From Hydractinia symbiolongicarpus (lineage: Eukaryota > Cnidaria > Hydrozoa > Anthoathecata > Hydractiniidae): a DNA stretch of 64,000 nt. Location of the stretch: positions 36,437,828 to 36,501,827 of the forward strand of contig NC_079876.1 in NCBI RefSeq assembly GCF_029227915.1. Direction: 5' to 3'. Position 1 is the first letter of the stretch; each line of letters starts with the position of its first letter. Below are positions 56,211 to 64,000 of this stretch, in pieces. The position numbers and the translations under genes were made by a program. Below the pieces are notes generated by a model. The model was not told where the DNA came from, did not search any database, and worked only from the letters and a program-made list of their open reading frames with translations.

Positions 56211-57360
56211 CAAAAGAAAATTATTACATTGCATAGAACAACATCTTTAAGTTAAATTTTAATAAGTTTGATCTTAAAATCCAGGTGCTTTGTTATAGCA
56301 AGTCTAACGCAAAATATATCATCCATCTTATTAAATTTGATTGAGGTTTAAGTTCATGAGAATGTCTTCGAGAATTTCTTTCGCAGTTTACATATATTGC
56401 GACTTTATCCCAAATGTAAAATGAAAATTATTTATTCCATTAAAAATTGAAAAAAATCCCACCAAGGTACTATCAAAAAGAAATAGAGTTTAGTTTCGGC
56501 TCTGCAAAGGAGTGTGTATGGGGAGCATCCGTAGTAGGGTAAGGCTGGGGCATAAAAGAAGACTACAGAATGCTGTCTTTCTGGACACGACACGCAATCA
56601 TGGCTCACTCTTATGACGTTGTGCTAAAATTTACTATAAAAACTTAGTCGTCAAACGAGGAAACAGGGACTCGATTTTTCATTTATGCTACAGCACTCTC
56701 CGCGGCCGTAATGTGTTAAATAATTTAATTTTACCCCCGGTTTATTATGCGCGTGCCGTATCTCACGGAAACTAGTTGTTTATCAACTGGAAAAAAAAAC
56801 GGAAGCGAAGAAGGTTGTCTCTTTTTCATATCTTTTGTAGTTAGTTTGTAGTTATTTGAAACAGAGCATTCCAATGTTTACTCATCAAGGGGTTGGCTTT
56901 AACTTTATTTGTTCTTCTATATTTGCCATTTCTTTTTCATGTGACCGAGGTTGCTTACTTTTATACCTACTGAAAACGCGAAAGTAAAGCAGGTGTGTTG
57001 TTTGAATATTTAGAAGGAAAATGATGTTAGGTGTATAAAAATATTTTCACCGTCTTAACTTTCGGAGCTAAACTTTCCCATTAAATTCCTTGTGGTGTCT
57101 TGAGCCGGAAAATATTTCCTGTGAGCGCTTTTTTTAAAATATTAAACTCTAAACGATGGGTCAGAAGTCCAGAATTTGTTAAGAATATGTTTAAGCTTGA
57201 TTGTTTGTTCTAAATATAAGAATTTGCATTAAGCACAAAATCGATCAGAGGATTACCTTTTATTGTATATGAAACAAACTGAACTTTTTTCTGTCTAAAG
57301 CAATTGGCCGTTTGGAACAGAATTTGCCATTAGCTTTATCAAGTTATAGCAGCCTTTGTT
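56211..57360. other. AT-rich stretch, nothing recognised
   Basis: No domain-like frame and no element ends recognised. Confidence 0.5.
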
Positions 57361-58245
57361 ATATAATTTAAGGCCATAGTCATGCTAAAAACATATTAAG
57401 AAAAATGAGGATTTTATTTGCAAAAAAGGTTAACAATATGGAGGCTGAAACGAAAACACACTATTCTTATAAAACAGCGATAGTTTTCAAAACTACAGAG
57501 TGTGGTGGTTCACTGTTGTTGTCGTTATTCTAAACAAAAGAAGGAGCAGGGGCTGCACTTTTTCGCATGTCAATGTCAATTACACATCACTGCAACAAAA
57601 AATTTTTAATTTATTAACGGAGTCATCTCAAAAGCTAAAAAATTGAGTCACAGCTGCTCCTGACGTGAGGTATATCATCATAGTCAAGACTATAATATGA
57701 TGCATGGCTTTGTTCTTCTGAATTTTTATATTTATCTATTAGATACCTATGTGAAAGGTATGTGAAATTTTTATGTCCCATACCGCTTTAAAGCTCTTAT
57801 ATTATCCTTATAATGGGGTAATTCATTAGGATTATTCTTAGAATTTGAATTTTTTTTATTCAAGGCGCAATGGCTCAGTTGTTTAACGCGTGTAAAAAAA
57901 CAAATTGCGTAAAAAAAGCTCGTTGATGATGTTGCAATTGACCATTTGGGACATAGTTTGGGAGAAAGTAAAAAATGATCGATGTTTACATTACAAAAAA
58001 CCAAGATAATTGATTTTCTTGATTATGAGTGTGGGTCTGTTAGGCAAGCTGTTCTTTTAATATTATGGATTGAAATATTGGGGTAGATAAACAATGTACA
58101 GCAATGATTCAAGTTTTCATTTTTCTATTTTGTGAGTTGATAAGCGAAATATGTTGGATTTTTTAATGTCTAATATATTTTTTTCCTGGTGTACTTCTGG
58201 CTTGACAAAGTTTTAGCAGATTTTGCTTTTTGACGTAAGGTTTGT
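57361..58245 (+). repeat. Repeat unit D1
   Basis: Shares with 58,556-59,168 the strings 'gaggctgaaacgaaaacacactattcttataaaa', 'ggtctgttaggcaagc.gttc', 'ggattgaaatattg', 'gcgaaatatgtt.gatttttt' and 'cctggtgta.cttctggc' in order. A diverged tandem duplication; no coding. Confidence 0.7.
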
Positions 58246-58555
58246 TAGACGCCTTTGATTTTGTTAGACATTATGCAGTTTTTTCTTTTTTGTTGCACCT
58301 ACTTATATTTTCAAACGTTCTGTTTTAACGAATATAAATATAGAGTAATGCAGACTGTGAGCAATCTCGATCCCAGGGCTTTTTCCTTTTCTTGCCGTCC
58401 CGTTATAAAAAAGAGACGAAGAGCCGAGGTTGGATTGTGAGTTTTAGAAATTCAAATTACTATGTTGTATGTTTTTGTTTGGTATCCCTGACTTGAATTC
58501 CATGAGAGATTCAGTGGATTCTTCCACGGAAATTCGGCTAGCCCTATACTAAGGC

Positions 58556-59168
58556 ATTATTTATTTCCAGACCATGGCCATGCTAAGAATTTATTCAGAA
58601 TAATTTAGCTAAGAGCATTAAGGCTGAAACGAAAACTCACTATTCTTATAAAATAGACGGTGTATAATCTAGAGAAGAATTTTATAAACTGTAAAAGGTA
58701 ATTTTCTCGTTGCTGCTCTTTTTAACGTTACGCAATGGGTGATTTAATGTTGATGTCGTTAAAATAAACGTAATTGTAAACAAAGTTAAATCAATATTTA
58801 CATCTATTACGAATGCACGGCACGTTTGCACTGTTTTCTTGATACATAAAATTAATATAATTGATTTTTATTGATTACTAGTTTAGGTCTGTTAGGAAAA
58901 CCGTTCCTTTGATACTTTGGATTGAAATATTGCAGCAGATATACATCATACGGAAATGATTCTTATTTTTTGTGATTTGATAGCTGTTCGGAAGAGGTTG
59001 CTGTATGCAATAGACCAAATAGTTGATATGACGTGAAATTTTGTTATTAACTTTTTTTGTATGACTTAGCGAAACATGTTTGATTTTTTTTTTAATGTCT
59101 GATATACTTTTTCCTTGGTGTAGCTACTTCTGGCATGGCAAAGCAAGTACATAGATTTCGCTTTTTAC
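58556..59168 (+). repeat. Repeat unit D2
   Basis: The second copy of D1, shorter, and directly abutting repeat copy C. The D1-D2 gap of about 310 bp (58,246-58,555) includes a 61-codon chance frame and nothing recognised. Confidence 0.7.
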
Positions 59169-60400
59169 AGATCGATATGTGATATCTGCTTAATATAGCA
59201 AGGCCTAATAAAATATTTTCAAATGAAATCTAGATTGAGCTGTTACACTATCCCGGCACCACTCGGGACCATCACTAATACCAGTAGCAGGCCCCAGAAC
59301 GATTGCACCATTACAAACGTACGAAATTGAAGTTATCAGATTATTGTTCAGTGTTTATAGACGTTTATTGTATTTATAGAGGCTTGGTCTGTTTACTACT
59401 ATTTAGCTCATGGAGAATCATACTGCCAATGAGAGGGCCGGTACATGGTTTTTTCTGTGGTGGGAAATGTTCTGAATGAAACAGTTAAATTCCTTCCGTT
59501 AGTTTGTACTATGCACATTCGGTGGCGTGTTAGCAATAAGTGGAACGGTACATGGTTATTTTTGCCATGGTAAATATGCAGACCGAAACAGTTGGATATC
59601 GTTGGAAGGACGTGCATTTGATTGCGCGTTACACCAGTTATTGACTGTGAGGGACAGTATTAAGAAAATTAAACTTCGAATTGGCGCTGTACGTAAGTGC
59701 ATAATTTGTGTTGTGATGAAGTTTTACCATCCTATTTTGCAAACAAAAGACAAACAGACAAGGTGATATTTCAGGCCTAATATGTTTCTAGTGAGAGAGT
59801 AGACAAATTATACTTGTACCCGGTTTTATGATGTAATACAATTATAAATACCTTGATATTCCGCTCTACATGCCGTCGAGGAACAAATCACTTCTACCAT
59901 TTTTAATCTTAGAACTCGATCAGAAGACACTATTATTAGCACATCATTACAACACTACAACAAAAAAAGGGACACTAACGCCAGTTGCTGCTTGCAATTA
60001 AATAACAATTCACCTTCTGCGCACCGAATATAGATTGTAGAGTAAGAAATGCAACATACTTCTGCGCACATCAGAAAACATACTGATAAGAAAAATCAAA
60101 CTGTGGCTTAAAGTTCGAGGGCAGGATTATTAATAGTTACTGAATTAACAATAAAGTCGAGTTTTAATGTCGATTTCAAACTAGCTAGTATTTGCACCGC
60201 CAACAAGCTGTTTATATACAAGAGAAAATAAACAAGTAAACAGGTAAACAAACAATCAAACAATCAAACTGCTGCGTTATGACATTGAGCATGACTTAGT
60301 GATGATTTCATCGCTTCAATTGTATGCATTAATAGCGTTCATTGAAATGGAAAGGTTGACAGTTGACAGTCGTTGGAGTGACAACAGAATTGGTAGTCGA
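59169..60400 (+). repeat. Long repeat copy C
   Basis: Starts 'gatcgatatgtgatatctgctta' and follows copy B through 'gcgcgttacaccagttattgactgtgaggg', 'aattggcgctgtacgtaagtgcata', 'gagttttaatgtcgatttcaaact' and 'catgacttagtgat'. It lacks the part of B that holds the Polinton site. Not coding. Confidence 0.65.
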
Positions 60401-62780
60401 AGCAGATAAAGCTGAAGTGCAACATGGGATGACCTTGCATTCATTAATGCTTGGATACAGTGTCTTAAAAAAACTCGTCTAATTCTTTCTCACCAGATTG
60501 ATTTCCACTTGGTACAAAAGTTCGTGCACAAGACACAAGGTTTGTTAAAGAACGATGGTTCTACAGGGTACAATTAAATTCCTGTTAGAATTATAAAACA
60601 TGTCAGTGATACAGTTCATTAGCGGTAACACACTTCATGAATAATGCTATTGAGAAAAATTACTTCCCCAGTTGTTATCTTACATTAAGGCTATTCGATC
60701 CGCTGGTCGGTTTATTTTAAATATCTCATTTTCGCCATACTGCGTAGCTATGATACTTACCGAGTTTATATATTTATCTATTCCATACCTCTCAAAGCCT
60801 TATATTAGTCATTAGTCGTAACAACCCCTTAAAATCCTTTAATCGGAAAAATAAAATAACTTTCGTTAAGATTATCCTTTAAACTTTAAACTTAGAACAC
60901 AACTTTATTTCAATCACTGTGTAAACATTGAACACGTGAATAACCGGATTTAACGATTTTTTAAGATTCCACCTGCAGAACAGGAAAAGTCAGATTTTAG
61001 CCTCTCATACCATATTTTACCAAGTACTATTCCATTTTTACTTTGTTGTATGAGATTATATTAAGAGATGAACACCATTTTACATGACTAAATTTAACAG
61101 AAAGACATATATTCTAGAAACGTTCCATGTTATTTAAAAAACGGACTTCAGAAGTCTGGAAACGCAACTGCTAGTCTTTTTTTGGGCCGCAATTGTGGCA
61201 TATAAGTTATCAATTTACGGTTGTAACTAAAAGTCAAACAAATTGATCTCGCCGTAATAAAAATAGCCTGCAAAACATTTCACAAGTTATATTCCAGAGT
61301 CACAATATCAGCAACCTGGAATACACGTAACCTCGTATTATAATTGTTCTTCTTAAATAGATACACCTTAACACTTCACCTAATTTATGTCACACTTGGT
61401 GTTGATTGTTTTATTTGTAGTATATTCTGTTTAGAACTCCTTTGGAAAAAAAATATTGTGGAATGTGGTTTGCATGTATTCTTTAACTTTCCACGTTAAT
61501 CACCAGTGTTAGTTATTTCTTACCTATAGATATATTTCACGAATGAGTGTGGATTGAGCTACCACACAGGATATTCCAAAAGCACCACGACTAAATTGTT
61601 TACAGTTAATTAGCTGAAAGCATCTCATCAATCAACTTCACCTTATGATCTACAGTAGATGCAGAAACACTAAACACTAAACAACGAACGACAGTACCAG
61701 CGCATTTGGAATGCAATATCTTCGTTAATAAAAACTTATAAAGCGTTGTATTAGTTGTTTATTTAATTCATTTCTTTAGCACTATATAGTAGTCAACATA
61801 ATAGACCTGACAGAACGAGTGTCTCTTTTTAGCAGTTAATTATAGAATTGATGTAGTGCAGTACTATACTTGATGATGATGCTATATATCTATAACATCA
61901 TCGTCACCAGCAGTAACTTAAATTATTGGATATTCGTCACTATCATATTGTAATTCCTTGTTCTTTCTTAAAATTTCTTCAGGTACTGTAGGTAAATCAG
62001 AATGACGAAATTGCAATGTATCAGTCAGATCCATTCGATAAATATTTCGTATGCACATAACTTTTTCACGCAACAACCTCGCTCAATAATCATGATACTC
62101 AACAACATCTCAATGAAGTTGGACTGCACTTTTTACACTACCATTAATTTATCAAAACATGGTATAATTTATTTATAAACTTTATGTTAAATCATTAAAA
62201 AAATTTTTGATTGGACGTAGTACAATATCAACCGGTACAAAGATTAGCGCTCGCAAAGGTCAATCAATATTAACGTTTTGATGAAAGCGTGGCAATAATG
62301 AGTTAACACAATAGAAGTAGCGGCTCAATGAAACTGATTTTCAATTTTAATTATAAGATTTTACAAATAAAAGTAAGTCATTACTAATTTTTTTATTGTT
62401 AAACTAAAAATATTTCATGAGACATTCTCGTATAATAAATACCTATTTTTTTCAGCAATACCTTCATACCAAACGATGAATACCTTAACAACACGACAAT
62501 CAAGTGTTTGCACTTATGTAACTAATAGTATTTAAAGCTAAATGACAGGTACAAAAGCAGTACCAGTACTAAGATGTTCCAAACATGTAGGTTAAATATT
62601 TTCCTGCTTGAGTACACATTTCAATTCTATTGCGGATTTTAAATTATAAGAATACGTCTACATATACACCTCAACAAACTGATACTTACTACTACCCCCA
62701 TTGTTTTTGTAATGTTTTACCGGAAAGATTTTTTAACCAGTTACCTGAATGAAATTTTGATTCAGTCTTTAAATTTGATT
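60401..62780. other. AT-rich stretch, nothing recognised
   Basis: No frame of note and no repeat identified across 2.4 kb. Confidence 0.5.
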
Positions 62781-62784
62781 TAGT

Positions 62785-63275
62785 TTGTTGACTAAAATAT
62801 TCGGGAGAAATGAGAATATATCCTTCAATATAAGAACCACTACCGCCAGCGCCAACATTAACTCGGATTAGATAATGCTTCGTGTGACGATTTTGATTGA
62901 ATTAAGGTAGCCGAAACTATTTCTTTATTGCTGCTTTCAAAAAGATTAAAATGATTCTTCTGGACTCTCTGCCATCATAAGATCTGTGAAAGTGCCTGAC
63001 AGATTAAACTCTCCAGCATTAGAAATGACTCTAATATTCCATATGCCAACTTTGTTTTGTGATTACAGAAATGTGCAACAGTACTCATCAACATCTTAAT
63101 ACAATGGGTTTGAGGTTTCCCGTATTAGCAAAAACATTAAATTGTTTCGCTGACTTTTCATTTAGGTGACGAATTAAAAGAATATGTTTAGCAGCGGTTT
63201 CATCATTCATTCTTTTGAAGTTTTCATCTTTAAACCTTTAAATCTCTCTATGTGCAGGCAAAGTTTGATCTAAAA
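62785..63275 (-). pseudogene. Decayed exon-like coding sequence, family unknown
   Basis: On the minus strand a splice-acceptor-like tract (about 63,290-63,276) leads into RFKDENFKRMNDETAAKHIL, LIRHLNEKSAKQFNVFANTG, then VGIWNIRVISNAGEFNLSGT and FTDLMMAESPEESF, then HYLIRVNVGAGGSGSYIEGY. Stops and frame changes separate these pieces (TAA after LPAHREI, TGA after VLRC, TAA after EESF). Composition and hydrophobic pattern are clearly protein-like, beta-rich, and suggest an extracellular domain. I do not recognise the family. Confidence 0.45.
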
Positions 63276-64000
63276 AAAACAAAACACATTTACTCAGTAA
63301 TATTTATAAATAATATACACCTGTTTGTTTTAACAATCACTTTTTGTATTTCTCCATTTTGCGAAATGTTTTTGATCTATTAATTTTTTTCACTACTCCA
63401 CTGTTTTTTGAAATAGAGAATACAAAGAAACCCCTTGATTTATAATCACCAATTAAAAACTTACCCATATTCTTACATGCCTTAAAGAAACTATGCTTAC
63501 TTACATCATGGAATAAAATGAATATATGAATAATTTAAAGCCAAACAAGCGGTCAGTTGTTTACTTACGGAAACAAGAAAAACAAGTTCATTTATGACAA
63601 TTCTATAACGGACTAAGACAGTGGTACTTTGAAATTTCCAGACTTTTTAGAAGTAGTATTTATTGTGGTATACGCCAAAGTTTTTCACCAAAAACAACTC
63701 TCAGTCCTACAATTGTCTAATGTCTAATTGAACTTAATTATTGATCTTACAAATATAGTTGCGTATAAGATTCTGTCTATCCCATCCAACAAATGTTTAT
63801 CTGATTTCTTTGTTGTATTTACGTCAAATTTAATTCTGTATTCGGTGAAAGATCTTGTTACATTAATGTGGAGGAAAATACGGATATATAAAAAACACAT
63901 TTATGACAACGCAATAAGAATAGGAAGAAAAACACCACTAGTTTCAAGTTGATGCCTAAATAAGTCCATGATACAACAATTATTGAGCGTAATAATGGTT
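63276..64000. other. AT-rich stretch to window end
   Basis: A 74-codon frame at 63,728-63,952 has no recognisable domain. Nothing else seen. Confidence 0.45.

Overview
This window looks like AT-rich nuclear DNA of a metazoan, most likely a cnidarian. That is inference from the mix of elements (Polinton, BEL/Pao, CR1/L2-like LINEs, Penelope-like, piggyBac, a tRNA-type SINE with an AAT tail) and from the base composition; there is no rRNA or mitochondrial marker. I see no intact host gene. Nearly everything recognisable is mobile or decayed.

The centrepiece is a 14.8-kb Polinton/Maverick (virus-like DNA transposon) at 28,307-43,143. It has terminal inverted repeats of about 495 bp and a 5-bp target duplication (ATTTG). 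From left to right it carries: a conserved left-end protein (+), a coiled-coil/membrane protein (-), then the double jelly-roll major capsid protein, a small membrane protein and the DDE integrase (all +). A long minus-strand block follows: an unknown 183-aa protein, a Bro-N protein, a Fic-domain protein, a 90-aa protein, the packaging ATPase, three small structural-type proteins and the protein-primed DNA polymerase B. No cysteine protease is visible. Most core genes have AATAAA within a few bases of the start codon. The accessory block 34,240-36,868 (183-aa, Bro-N, Fic, 90-aa) lacks it, and Bro-N and Fic share a 19-bp upstream repeat instead. The capsid gene has one in-frame TAG, integrase and polymerase have one frameshift each, and a SINE sits in the 3' end of the coiled-coil gene, so this copy is probably dead but young.

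Layout. 1-13 kb: tandem repeats, two small palindromic elements, a piggyBac transposase remnant (6.2-6.9 kb), a 5'-truncated LINE 3' end (7.0-7.7 kb), low-complexity tracts. 13.6-17.1 kb: a nearly full-length frameshifted LINE of CR1/L2 type with a degenerate 2A-like leader. 17.6-18.3 kb: Penelope-like RT remnant. 20.19-25.88 kb: a complete but broken BEL/Pao retrotransposon on the minus strand with LTRs, ACATA target duplication, PPT and candidate PBS. 26.4-28.3 kb: repeat copy A, into which the Polinton inserted. 43.57-44.4 kb: decayed integrase-core gene. 47.7-49.6 kb: decayed HECT-like gene (minus). 49.7-50.1 kb: tandem repeat. 51.06-52.29 kb: LINE RT remnant. 54.0-60.4 kb: copies B and C of the same long repeat plus a duplicated pair D1/D2. 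62.8-63.3 kb: decayed exon-like coding sequence (minus).

Copy B still has the unoccupied site corresponding to the Polinton insertion point, so both element ends can be read directly by comparison inside this window.
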